Source of the DNA: Rhodospirillales bacterium | GTDB taxonomy: Bacteria > Pseudomonadota > Alphaproteobacteria > ATCC43930 > CGMCC-115725 | DNA length: 48,362 nucleotides | Reading direction: 5' to 3' | NCBI GenBank assembly: GCA_027315365.1 | Contig: DAHUYF010000194.1 | Location: 1 to 48,362, forward strand | In this document: positions 25,098-33,381 of the stretch, piece by piece | Layout: each line of letters opens with the position of its first letter | Numbering within the stretch: position 1 is the stretch's first letter | The notes under the pieces: generated by a model | Told to the model about the DNA's origin: nothing | Seen by the model: the letters and a program-made list of their open reading frames with translations, nothing else | The model's database searches: none | Position numbers and translations under genes: made by a program

Positions 25098-27371
25098 CTA
25101 CTTCCGCGGCGGGGCTTCGGCCGGCGTCGCCGGCATCTCGATCCGGTCGACGGTGATGTGCGCCGACGGCGCGGAGCCGCGCTTGTCCTCGCCGAAATAG
25201 ATCGTTTGATGCGGGTACGGCATCTCGATGCCGCGCTGGTCGAACGCCTTCTTCAGGCGCCGGTTGAACTCCCGGCCGACCGACCACTGCTGCATTGCCA
25301 GCGTCTTCAGCCGCGCCTGGATGATCACTGCGGAATCCTCGAAGCGGTCGACGCCGAAGACCTCGATCGGCCCGAGCATCATCGGCGCGAACTTGGGATC
25401 GGACCGGAGCTCGTCGGCCACCGCCTTCAGCACCTCGGTGACCTCGTCGGTATCTTCGCGATAGGAGACGCCGACATTGACGACGTAATAGGCATAGCCC
25501 TTGGTCATGTTCTGGACGGTGTTCACGTCGCTGAAGGGAACGGTATGCACGGTGCCCGCCACGTCGCGCAGCCGGAGGGCGCGGATCGACAGCGCCTCGA
25601 CGACGCCCGAATGCCCGTTGCCGACATCGACCACGTCGCCGACCGCAAGCGTGTCCTCGAGCAGGATGAAGAGTCCGGTGATGACGTCCTTGACCAGGGC
25701 CTGCGAGCCGAAGCCGATGGCGATGCCGGCGATGCCGGCGCCGGCGAGCAGCGGCGCGATGTTGACGCCGATCTCGGAAAGGACGATGAGGCCGACCATC
25801 ACCAGCAGCACGATCAGCACCGTGGTGCGCAGCAGCGGCAGCAGGGTGCGCGTGCGCGCGCTGCGCGCGAGCGGCTTGCCATCGACGCCGACGCCGTTCA
25901 GGTAGCGTTCGATCGCCGAGCCGAAGACCTCCCAGACCAGCAGCGCCACGAACAGCACGGTGACGATCGAGAGCGCGCTGCCGGTGATGCTGCGGCCCAT
26001 ATCGGTATTGAACCAGGCGAAGGTGCCGACGCCCCAGGCCTGCAGCAGCGCCAGCGCGGCGAAGGCGTAGACGACGATCGACGCCACCCAGGTCAGCACC
26101 GGCAGATAGCGATTGGCGCGCGTCTCGAGCCCCGGGAAGCGGTGTTTCATATCCGCGCTGACGGCAAAGCCGCGCTGGCTCAGCCGCCGCACCGAGCGGA
26201 CGATCACGCCGGCGGCGACCAGCACCACCACGCTCAGCAAGGTCGCGCGGAAGATGAAGGCGAAGCCGCCCTCGACGCGCAGCACATAGCTGCCGAAGGT
26301 GCCGACGATGTAGATGATGGCGAGCACGTGCCAGGTATCGGCGAGCCGCTGGCGCAGCATCCGCCAGCCGTGGCCGGGCGCCGGCGCGGCAGTCCCGCTC
26401 ACGGCCGTCGGCTTGCCGCGCAGCATATCGGCGACCGCCGCCCGGTTCTGCAGCACGAAGATCACCGACAGGATGCCGAGGACCAGCATCGTGCCGCGCA
26501 GCAACAGCACATAGATCGCCCCGGGCACCCCCATCCACCACGCGGCGCCGGCGAGGGCAAGGCCGTAGACCGACCAGTTGGTGAAGCGGCGCACCCAGAT
26601 ATAGAGATAGTTGCGCGTCTCGTCGCCCAGCGAATAGAGGCTCGCCGCCACTGGCGAGAGCAGCGCCACATTGGCGGCGGCGAGGATGAGCCGCGCGGTC
26701 AGGGTCGCCTGAACGATCTCCTCGGCGACGTGCGAGCTGGTGAAGCGCGCCCGCACCAGCGGCAGCACGAAATAGGCGGTGCCGGCAAAGGCGAGGACCG
26801 GCAGCGCGTCGATCACCAGCAGCAGTAGCCCCATCACCAGCTGCGCCGGCAGCGCGTCGCTGGAACGCGAGGCGAGCCGCGCATGCGGCCGGCGCAGCAC
26901 CAGCCGCAGCAGCCCGTCGGCGAGCAGTGCGGCGCCGAAGACGGTGGCGAGCTTGAAGGCGATGCTGAGCCAGCGCGCCCGCGCCATAGCATTGCTCGCC
27001 TGGTCGCGGAACCAGTCGATCAGCCGCGGCGCGTCCAGCACCACCGCGGCCGCCGCCAGGATCTCGCTGCTGATGGTGTCGATGTCGGCCGAAAGGGCGT
27101 CGAGCCAGCCGGCCGGCGCCGACGCCTCCTGCTTCTGCTCGACGCCGCGCTGAGCGGCGATCAGCGCCCGCAGCTGGCCGACGAGCTGGGCGCGCTGCTT
27201 GTCGTTCTGCAGCGTGTCGACCAGATGCTGCAGCTCGTCGGCCGAAACCGGCGCCGGCGAGGCTGCTGTCGGGAGCACGGCCGGCGTGGACTGCGCGCGC
27301 GCGATCCCGCCCAGCATCAGCAGCACGCCTGCCAAGAGGGCGAGCACGGCGAAGGTTCGGGCGGCGATCAT
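25098..27371 (-). CDS. Large MscS-family mechanosensitive channel
   Basis: A 757-residue inner-membrane protein. An N-terminal signal peptide ends near GIARAQ, and a periplasmic segment of about 100 residues includes a short coiled coil (LQHLVDTLQNDKQRAQLV). Many transmembrane segments follow, then the MscS pore helix and beta domain (LAGAGIAGIAIGFGSQALVKDVITGLFILLED read in two parts), and a C-terminal alpha/beta domain with MPYPHQTIYF. Size and layout resemble E. coli YbiO. It would open under hypo-osmotic shock. The Lys/Arg end is normal. Confidence 0.92.
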   Translation of the reverse strand: MIAARTFAVLALLAGVLLMLGGIARAQSTPAVLPTAASPAPVSADELQHLVDTLQNDKQRAQLVGQLRALIAAQRGVEQKQEASAPAGWLDALSADIDTISSEILAAAAVVLDAPRLIDWFRDQASNAMARARWLSIAFKLATVFGAALLADGLLRLVLRRPHARLASRSSDALPAQLVMGLLLLVIDALPVLAFAGTAYFVLPLVRARFTSSHVAEEIVQATLTARLILAAANVALLSPVAASLYSLGDETRNYLYIWVRRFTNWSVYGLALAGAAWWMGVPGAIYVLLLRGTMLVLGILSVIFVLQNRAAVADMLRGKPTAVSGTAAPAPGHGWRMLRQRLADTWHVLAIIYIVGTFGSYVLRVEGGFAFIFRATLLSVVVLVAAGVIVRSVRRLSQRGFAVSADMKHRFPGLETRANRYLPVLTWVASIVVYAFAALALLQAWGVGTFAWFNTDMGRSITGSALSIVTVLFVALLVWEVFGSAIERYLNGVGVDGKPLARSARTRTLLPLLRTTVLIVLLVMVGLIVLSEIGVNIAPLLAGAGIAGIAIGFGSQALVKDVITGLFILLEDTLAVGDVVDVGNGHSGVVEALSIRALRLRDVAGTVHTVPFSDVNTVQNMTKGYAYYVVNVGVSYREDTDEVTEVLKAVADELRSDPKFAPMMLGPIEVFGVDRFEDSAVIIQARLKTLAMQQWSVGREFNRRLKKAFDQRGIEMPYPHQTIYFGEDKRGSAPSAHITVDRIEMPATPAEAPPRK

Positions 27372-27474
27372 GTCGCGGCAGATTAACCGCGCGCCCCGGC
27401 AGCGCAAGCGCGGCGAGGCCGAGGCACAATATTGCCCTGGGGCGCGGGGCGGCTCCCTGGCCGCCTCCGTCGCC

Positions 27475-28959
27475 TCAGGCGGCGCGCACCTGCGCGAGGA
27501 AGCGCGCCACCTCGCCGTGCAGATTGCCGGTCAGCTCCGAGAGCCGGGCACTCGCCGCAAGCATCTCCTCGGCCGAGGTGCCGTTGGCGGTCGCGGTCTC
27601 GCTGACGGCCGCCACGGTGTGCGACGCTCCGGTTGCGCCCGAGGCGGCCTGCTGCACCGAGGTCGCGATGCCGCGCGTCGCGTCGCCCTGCTCCTGCACT
27701 GCCGAGGAGATCGAGACGGAAATGTCGCTGATTTCCCCGATGGTGCCGCCGATGCCGCGGATCGCCTCCACCGCTTGGCGGGTGGCGGCCTGGATCTGGC
27801 CGATCTGCGACGCGATGTCCTCGGTCGCCTTGGCGGTCTGGTTGGCAAGCGACTTGACCTCGGAGGCGACCACGGCAAAGCCCTTGCCCGCCTCGCCGGC
27901 GCGCGCCGCTTCGATCGTCGCGTTCAGGGCCAGGAGATTGGTCTGGCTGGCGATGTCGTTGATCAGCTGCACCACCTCGCCGATGCGCTGCGCCGCCTCG
28001 GCCAGCCCCTGCACCGTGGCATCGGTGCGCCGCGCCTCGTCGACCGCCTTGGTCGAGATGGTCGCGGATTGCGCCACTTGGCGGCCGATGGCGTCGGTCG
28101 TGGCACTCAGCGTCTCCACCGCGGCGGCCACGGCGTGGACACTCTGCGTCGTCTCGCCGAGCACGCCCACCGCCCCTTGCGCCTCGCTGCGATTGCTGCT
28201 GGCGGCGGCGGCGAGGCGGTTCGAGGTCTCCTGCATCGACCGCGTCGCCTCCGACAACCGGTCGACCGTCGCTTTGATGCTCGCCTCGAAGCGGTCGGCC
28301 ATCTCCAGCGTGATGCGGCGGCGATCGGCCTGCGCCTGCTCGCTCATCTGCGCCCGCTCGGCGCTGAGCTCCTTCTCGCGCCGTCCCGCCTCGGCCATCG
28401 CGTCGAGCGCCGACTGGCTCGCCGCGAACAGCCGGGCGAGATGCTGGGTCAGCCAGATCAGCACCGCCGATTCGATCACCACGACCGCGGCATGGAGCAG
28501 CACCCGCCAAAGGTTTGCGCCTTCCGGGAAGATCGCGAGCGGCATGATGAAATTGAGGCCGAGATGATGCAGCGCCGTCACCGCCGCCGCCAGCACGATC
28601 ACCCGCCAGTCGCAAAACGCGGCGAGCGTCGCATAGGCGGCGAAATAATACATGTGCATATCGATCTGCAGCGGACCGTGCGCCAGCCAGACGATGAGCG
28701 ACACCATGGTGATCAGCGCCACGGCAATCGCGTAGCGGCAGAAGGGGCTCTGCTCGTCTTGGAACCAGGCCGCCGTGGCAACCCCCGCCGCGACGGCGCC
28801 GATCGCCAGGGCGGCGAGCCAGGTGGTGCCGTTGGCGAGGCCGATCACCAGCAGCAAGGGCAGGTGCAGCCACAAAGCGACGATGAAGAACCGCGCCACC
28901 GCGGCGCGGAGTTGAAGCAGGCCCGAGCTTTCCATTCTGTTCTCCGTCGACGCGGTCAT
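27475..28959 (-). CDS. Methyl-accepting chemotaxis protein with multi-span sensor
   Basis: A 494-residue chemoreceptor. Residues about 20-180 form roughly six membrane segments with little periplasmic domain, including DMHMYYFAAYATLAAF and ALHHLGLNFIMP, rich in His and Met. A coiled coil follows, with the signalling tip IASQTNLLALNATIEAARAG near 335-355. There is no clear HAMP domain. Such receptors may sense redox, haem or lipid-phase signals from within the membrane. Its ATG overlaps the upstream gene's stop by ATGA, so the two are coupled. The frame upstream of 28959 is not family-like. Confidence 0.92.
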   Translation of the reverse strand: MTASTENRMESSGLLQLRAAVARFFIVALWLHLPLLLVIGLANGTTWLAALAIGAVAAGVATAAWFQDEQSPFCRYAIAVALITMVSLIVWLAHGPLQIDMHMYYFAAYATLAAFCDWRVIVLAAAVTALHHLGLNFIMPLAIFPEGANLWRVLLHAAVVVIESAVLIWLTQHLARLFAASQSALDAMAEAGRREKELSAERAQMSEQAQADRRRITLEMADRFEASIKATVDRLSEATRSMQETSNRLAAAASSNRSEAQGAVGVLGETTQSVHAVAAAVETLSATTDAIGRQVAQSATISTKAVDEARRTDATVQGLAEAAQRIGEVVQLINDIASQTNLLALNATIEAARAGEAGKGFAVVASEVKSLANQTAKATEDIASQIGQIQAATRQAVEAIRGIGGTIGEISDISVSISSAVQEQGDATRGIATSVQQAASGATGASHTVAAVSETATANGTSAEEMLAASARLSELTGNLHGEVARFLAQVRAA

Positions 28960-29291
28960 TCCGTGTCCTCCGATCGCACCAGACACCCGCCGAAGGCGAC
29001 GGGATCGATCACCGCCCAGGCGCCGGCCGCATGCAGCCGGGGAATGACGCCGGGGTCGTCGCCATGGACCACCAGGATGGAGCCGGCGATTCCCTGGCGC
29101 ACGACCACGCCGCCGGCGGCGACGACCGCGGCAAAAGCCCGCTCGCGCGTCACCCAGGGAGGAAAGATCGCGGCGACTTCGGCGAAGCCCTGCGGTTTCG
29201 CCTCCAGGCCGGCGAGAGCAACAAGGCTCGCGATCGCCATGACCGACGCTGCGAGCGCCGCGCCGCCACCGCCTCCTGCGCCGGCATGCAT
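28956..29291 (-). CDS. Small exported or membrane-anchored protein (111 aa)
   Basis: A 111-residue protein with an N-terminal hydrophobic segment (about 10-29, AALAASVMAIASLVALAG) and a soluble remainder: AEVAAIFPPWVTRERAFAAV, GGVVVRQGIAGSILVVHGDD and GAWAVIDPVAFGGCLV. The last part resembles short accessory proteins found before chemoreceptors of this type in alphaproteobacteria. Coupling to the chemoreceptor by a four-base overlap suggests a periplasmic partner. I do not recognise a named family. Confidence 0.75.
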   Translation of the reverse strand: MHAGAGGGGGAALAASVMAIASLVALAGLEAKPQGFAEVAAIFPPWVTRERAFAAVVAAGGVVVRQGIAGSILVVHGDDPGVIPRLHAAGAWAVIDPVAFGGCLVRSEDTE

Positions 29292-29340
29292 ATTCTACCC
29301 CCGATGCCGGACGGGCGCGTCCGGATCGCCCGACAATAGA

Positions 29341-29379
29341 GGCAGCCCGTAAAGTGCGGGTTAAAGTCGCCCGGCTGCC
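29341..29379. repeat. Inverted repeat GGCAGCC/GGCTGCC
   Basis: GGCAGCC (29341-29347) and GGCTGCC (29373-29379) flank a 25-base AT-richer spacer between the LysE gene and the chemoreceptor pair. It may be a weak terminator for lysE or an operator for the downstream pair; no T-tract is evident. Confidence 0.3.
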
Positions 29380-29425
29380 TGACATTCAATCAGGGTTCTA
29401 CCGACCCGCTCGCATCGGAAGAGGG

Positions 29426-30067
29426 TCAGGCAAGGCCGGTCAAGGTAGCCAGCGCCGCGGCGAGCAGGGCAAGGCCGGAGAGCACGAGGATGGCGCCCGA
29501 GATGCGGTTGAGCCAGGCGAGGCGCACCGTTCCGAAGGCGCGGCGCAGGCCGGCGATGCCGAAGCTCAATCCCAGCCACCACAGCAGCGAACCACAGAAC
29601 ACGCCGGCGACGAGCGCGCCGGTATCGAGATAGCCGCCGGTCTCGCTGACCCCCACCTTGGCGAAGATCGCGGCGAAGGCGAGGATGGTGATGGGATTGG
29701 TGATGGTCAGCGCGAAGGTCGAGACATAGGCGGCGAGCAGCGGCTCCTCGGCCATCGGCTCCGGCTCGGCATCGCCGTGCTGGCGCAGCGCCTTGATGCC
29801 GACGACGAGCAGGAACACGCCGCCCGCGGCGCCGAACCAGTCCTGATAGCGCAGCATGAAATCGCGGACGATGGTGAGGCCGAAGCCGGCGATGACGCCG
29901 AAGATCGTGTCGGCGGTCGCGGCGCCGAGGCCGGAGATGAAGCCGAACATCGGCCCTTCCACCAGCGTGCGGCGCACGCAGAGCACGCCCACCGGCCCGA
30001 CCGGCAGCGCGATGACGATGCCGACGGCAACGCCTTTGACGAGATCGATCAGCAGCGCAGCGGACAT
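29426..30067 (-). CDS. LysE-family exporter
   Basis: A 213-residue membrane protein with six hydrophobic segments and the LysE/RhtB signature GIVIALPVGPVGVLCVRRTL, plus ALTITNPITILAFAAIFA. It would export an amino acid or similar metabolite. The start ATG 30067 gives the normal family length; an open frame continues upstream across the antisense of the peroxidase gene. It is divergent from the sulfite-oxidase-like gene, with an operator-like palindrome between. Confidence 0.9.
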   Translation of the reverse strand: MSAALLIDLVKGVAVGIVIALPVGPVGVLCVRRTLVEGPMFGFISGLGAATADTIFGVIAGFGLTIVRDFMLRYQDWFGAAGGVFLLVVGIKALRQHGDAEPEPMAEEPLLAAYVSTFALTITNPITILAFAAIFAKVGVSETGGYLDTGALVAGVFCGSLLWWLGLSFGIAGLRRAFGTVRLAWLNRISGAILVLSGLALLAAALATLTGLA

Positions 30068-30126
30068 CGGCACCGAAGGGGCAGGCGGCGGGCCAGTCTC
30101 GGCGAGGCACGCGCAGGGCGCAACCG

Positions 30127-30172
30127 CGAATTGACACCACGAATTGACGCTCACGGCAAAGCGACTTTGCCG
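30127..30172. promoter_or_regulatory. Direct repeats and palindrome between divergent genes
   Basis: CGAATTGAC occurs at 30127-30135 and 30140-30148 (13-base spacing). Next to it is a 19-bp palindrome, CGGCAAAG (30154-30161), CGA, CTTTGCCG (30165-30172). All lie in the 144-base region between the LysE exporter and the sulfite-oxidase-like gene, suggesting one regulator controls both. Confidence 0.5.
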
Positions 30173-30211
30173 CCGCACGGATCCGGCTATGGTAGAGGCG
30201 AGGAGAGCGAC

Positions 30212-30880
30212 ATGACGGAAGAGCGCGACGGGCGGCTCGGACGCAGCCGCGACAAGCTGGTCGAAAGCAAGCAGCGCTGGGCGCGCGAAGGGCGGCTGCT
30301 GACCGGCCGGCAGGCGCGGCCGGAGGCCGAACGGCTGCCGCCGGGGCAGCGCCGGGTCGATACCTGGCCGGTGCTCGATCTCGGCGTCCAGCCCGACATC
30401 GCGGTCGAGCGCTGGCGCCTTGCCGTCGACGGGCTGGTCGAGAACCCGGTCGACTGGGACTGGGCCGCCTTTCGCGCGCAGCCGGGCTTCCGCGACGTCT
30501 CCGACATCCACTGCGTCACCGCTTGGTCGCGCTTCGACAATGCCTGGGACGGGGTCAGCGCCCGGCACGTGCTGGAGGCGGTCAAGCCCCGGCCCGAGGC
30601 GCGCTTCGTGATGTTTCACGGCTACGACGACTACACCACCAACCTGCCGCTCGCGGCCTTCGCCGATGACGACGTGCTGCTGGCGCATTCCTGGCAGGGA
30701 CGGCCGCTGGCGCGCGAGCATGGCGGGCCGGTACGCGCGATCGTCCCCAAGCTCTATTTCTGGAAGAGCGCCAAATGGATCCGGCGCATCGAGCTGATCG
30801 CCGCCGACCGCCCGGGTTTCTGGGAAGAACGCGGCTATCACGGCCACGGCGATCCCTGGAAGGAGGAGCGCTATGGCTGA
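30212..30880 (+). CDS. Sulfite-oxidase-like molybdopterin protein
   Basis: A 222-residue soluble protein with the SUOX molybdopterin-binding fold. The probable molybdenum-ligating cysteine is C101 in DIHCVTAWSRFDNAWDG. Other family parts are FHGYDDYTTNLPL, HGGPVRAIVPKLYFWKSAKW and the final PGFWEERGYHGHGDPW. No Tat signal or haem domain is present, so it is a cytoplasmic YedY relative of unknown substrate. It overlaps a 29-codon ORF and lies upstream of a peroxidase, so a redox-repair role is plausible. Confidence 0.9.
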   Translation: MTEERDGRLGRSRDKLVESKQRWAREGRLLTGRQARPEAERLPPGQRRVDTWPVLDLGVQPDIAVERWRLAVDGLVENPVDWDWAAFRAQPGFRDVSDIHCVTAWSRFDNAWDGVSARHVLEAVKPRPEARFVMFHGYDDYTTNLPLAAFADDDVLLAHSWQGRPLAREHGGPVRAIVPKLYFWKSAKWIRRIELIAADRPGFWEERGYHGHGDPWKEERYG

Positions 30881-30962
30881 GCCGGCCGCCCGCGATGCCG
30901 AGGCCGGGCGCCACGCTTGGCGGCGGCAGAGGCTGCCGACCGGAGGAGGAGAAGCGGCATGA
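30873..30962 (+). CDS. 29-codon ORF bridging two redox genes
   Basis: This ORF starts within the end of the sulfite-oxidase-like gene, with a strong AAGGAGGAG five bases before its ATG. It ends with an ATGA overlap on the start of the peroxidase gene. The 29 residues (MAEPAARDAEAG, then WRRQRLPTGGGE) are polar with no family similarity I know. The double overlap and good ribosome-binding site imply that it is translated, perhaps only to couple the two genes. The product may have no function of its own. Confidence 0.45.
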   Translation: MAEPAARDAEAGRHAWRRQRLPTGGGEAA

Positions 30963-31450
30963 ACGCTCATGATTTCGCCTTCACCGCGATCGACGGCCGG
31001 GAGCTGCCGCTGGCGCAGTACCGCGGCCGGCCCCTGCTCGTGGTCAACACGGCCTCGTTCTGCGGCTTCACGCCGCAATACGCCGATCTCGAAGCGGTGT
31101 GGCAGCGCTACCGCCAGCGCGGCCTCGTCGTCATCGGCGTTCCCTCCAACGATTTCGGCGAGCAGGAGCCGGGCACCGCAGAGGAGATCAAGGAGTTCTG
31201 CGAGAGCCGCTTCGCCGTCGATTTCCCGCTGACCCGGAAACAGGACGTGGTCGGGCCGGGCGCCCATGCCTTCTTCCGCTGGATCGCCGCCGAACTCGGC
31301 GAGGCCGGCACGCCGCGCTGGAACTTCCACAAATATCTCGTCGCCCCCGACGGCAGCCTCGCCGGCACCTGGCCCTCCTCGGTCCGCCCGACCGACCGCG
31401 CCGTGACCGACGAGATCGAGCGGTTGCTCCCGGCCAAGACGGGCGGTTAG
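30959..31450 (+). CDS. Glutathione peroxidase family protein
   Basis: A 163-residue thioredoxin-fold peroxidase. The peroxidatic cysteine is C35 (NTASFCGFTPQY), and the family's later motifs are present: IGVPSNDFGEQEPG and RWNFHKYLV, the latter holding the catalytic Trp/Asn. It reduces hydroperoxides, probably using thioredoxin. The ATG at 30959 has AGGAGGAG upstream and overlaps the 29-codon ORF; a TTG further upstream is not needed. A hairpin follows the stop. Confidence 0.92.
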   Translation: MNAHDFAFTAIDGRELPLAQYRGRPLLVVNTASFCGFTPQYADLEAVWQRYRQRGLVVIGVPSNDFGEQEPGTAEEIKEFCESRFAVDFPLTRKQDVVGPGAHAFFRWIAAELGEAGTPRWNFHKYLVAPDGSLAGTWPSSVRPTDRAVTDEIERLLPAKTGG

Positions 31451-31482
31451 CCCGCCAGCACCGCGGCACCTGGGCTGGCGGG
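31451..31482 (+). terminator. Terminator-like hairpin after the peroxidase
   Basis: A perfect 9-bp inverted repeat, CCCGCCAGC (31451-31459) and GCTGGCGGG (31474-31482), begins immediately after the peroxidase stop codon. There is no T-tract, so it may work as an RNA-stabilising end or with Rho. Confidence 0.5.
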
Positions 31483-31683
31483 CGCTCGCCTCTCGCGGGA
31501 AACACCCGCAGGACGGGACGCCGCGCGCGCCCAGTCGACGGCGCAGCAACGCCGCTCCGGGAGATTACAGGGATTTCACGCGCCTCGACTTGATTTCCAC
31601 CCCCGAATTGCGGCACATGGCGCAGGCGATGAAGGCGCTGACAACGACAAGGCCGCGAAGCGGCATCGGGTGAGACAAGGCCA

Positions 31684-32628
31684 ATGAACGAGATGATCGC
31701 GGTCCGCCACCTGACCAGGCGGTTCGGACCGGTCACGGCTGTGGACGACGTGTCCTTCGCGGTCTCGCGGGGCGAGGTGCTGGGCTTTCTCGGGCCCAAC
31801 GGTGCCGGCAAGTCCACCACGATGAAGATGATCACCGGCTTCCTGGCGCCGAGCGAGGGCACCGCGGTGATCTGCGGCGCCGACATCGTCGACCGGCCGA
31901 TCGCGGCGAAGCGGCATATCGGCTACCTGCCGGAGGGCGCCCCGGCATATCCCGATATGACGCCGGCGGGCTTTCTCGACTTCATCGCGCGCATCCGCGG
32001 CTTCGCCGGCGCCGAGGCGGCGCGGCGCGTCGCGCTCGCGGTCGAGCGCACGCAGCTGGCGGGCGTGCTTCACCAGCCGATCGAGACGCTGTCGAAGGGC
32101 TTCAAGCGACGCGTCGGGCTGGCGCAGGCGCTGCTGCACGAGCCGGACGTGCTGATCCTGGATGAACCGACCGACGGACTCGATCCCAACCAGAAGCACG
32201 AGGTGCGCCGCCTCATCGCCACCCTCGCCGCCGAGAAGGCGATCGTCATTTCGACGCATCTGCTCGAGGAGGTGGATGCGATCTGCACGCGCGCCCTGGT
32301 GATCGCCGCCGGCCACGTACTGGCCGACGGGACGCCGGCGGCGCTCGCCGCACGCTCGCGCCATCACAACGCCGTGCGCCTGGCGCTGGCGCAGGACGGC
32401 ATCGACGCCGCCACGGCGCTGATGCGGCTGCCCGGCGTGCTGGCGGTCGAGCCAGTGGAGGATGTCGAGGGCGCGGCGCTGATGATCTTCCCGCGCGACG
32501 GGCGCCCGATCATCGCCGAGGTCACCGATCTCGTCCGCACCGCCGGCTGGTCGGTGACGGCGCTGCGCGTCGAGCGCGGGCGCCTCGACGAGGTCTTCCG
32601 GACCATCACCCTTGTCGGCCGGGCCTGA
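31684..32628 (+). CDS. ABC ATPase, GldA-like
   Basis: A 314-residue ATPase with Walker A GPNGAGKST, a signature of the LSKGFKRRVGLAQ type, Walker B VLILDEPTDGLDP and the switch histidine in STHLLEEV. The signature and C-terminal extension match the GldA/NatA branch. It is four bases upstream of its permease and leads a gene set also containing GldG-like and DUF4340 proteins. In gliding Bacteroidetes GldAFG is an ABC complex; in proteobacteria its substrate is unknown. Confidence 0.92.
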   Translation: MNEMIAVRHLTRRFGPVTAVDDVSFAVSRGEVLGFLGPNGAGKSTTMKMITGFLAPSEGTAVICGADIVDRPIAAKRHIGYLPEGAPAYPDMTPAGFLDFIARIRGFAGAEAARRVALAVERTQLAGVLHQPIETLSKGFKRRVGLAQALLHEPDVLILDEPTDGLDPNQKHEVRRLIATLAAEKAIVISTHLLEEVDAICTRALVIAAGHVLADGTPAALAARSRHHNAVRLALAQDGIDAATALMRLPGVLAVEPVEDVEGAALMIFPRDGRPIIAEVTDLVRTAGWSVTALRVERGRLDEVFRTITLVGRA

Positions 32629-32631
32629 GCC

Positions 32632-33366
32632 ATGCACAGCACCTTTGTCATCTTCCGCCGCGAGCTGCAGAGCTATTTCGCCACGCCGCTCGCCTATGTC
32701 TTCATCGTCATCTTCCTGGTCACGGCCGGCGCGCTGACGTTTTTCCTCGGCAATTTCTTCGAGCGCGGCCAGGCCGATCTGCAGCCCTTCTTCAGCTTCC
32801 ATCCCTGGCTCTATCTCGTGCTCATCCCCGCCCTCGCCATGCGTCTCTGGGCCGAGGAGCGCAAGAGCGGCACCATCGAGCTGTTCCTGACGCTGCCGAT
32901 CTCGATGAGCGCCGCGGTGCTGGGCAAGTTCCTGGCGAGCTGGGCCTTCGCGGGCATCGCGCTGCTGCTGACCTTCCCGTTCTGGATCACCGTCAACTTC
33001 CTCGGCCGGCCCGACAACGGCGTCATCCTCGCCAGCTACATCGGCAGCTTCCTCATGGCCGGCGCCTTCCTCGCCATCGGCGCGGCGCTGTCGGCGCTGA
33101 CCAAGAACCAGGTGATCGCCTTCGTCGTCACCGCCGCCGTGTGCTTCCTCTTCACCGTCAGCGGTTCACCCATCGTGCTGGGATTCCTCAACGGCTGGGC
33201 GCCGGAGGGCGTGCTGCGAACCATCGCTTCGTTCAGCTTCCTCACCCATTTCAACGCCATCGTGCGCGGCGTCATCGACCTGCGCGACGGCGTGTTCTTT
33301 CTGTCGGTGATCGGCATCTTCCTCTTCGCCAACGCCATCCTGGTCGATCTCCAGAAGGCGGATTGA
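32632..33366 (+). CDS. ABC permease, GldF-like
   Basis: A 244-residue membrane protein with six hydrophobic segments. It has FATPLAYVFIVIFLVTAGAL, the loop LWAEERKSGTIELFLTLPIS typical of ABC-2/GldF permeases, and a last segment VIGIFLFANAILVDLQ. It pairs with the preceding ATPase. The start ATG is three bases after that gene's stop. Confidence 0.92.
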   Translation: MHSTFVIFRRELQSYFATPLAYVFIVIFLVTAGALTFFLGNFFERGQADLQPFFSFHPWLYLVLIPALAMRLWAEERKSGTIELFLTLPISMSAAVLGKFLASWAFAGIALLLTFPFWITVNFLGRPDNGVILASYIGSFLMAGAFLAIGAALSALTKNQVIAFVVTAAVCFLFTVSGSPIVLGFLNGWAPEGVLRTIASFSFLTHFNAIVRGVIDLRDGVFFLSVIGIFLFANAILVDLQKAD

Positions 33367-33381
33367 GGAGCGCCCTTCGCC

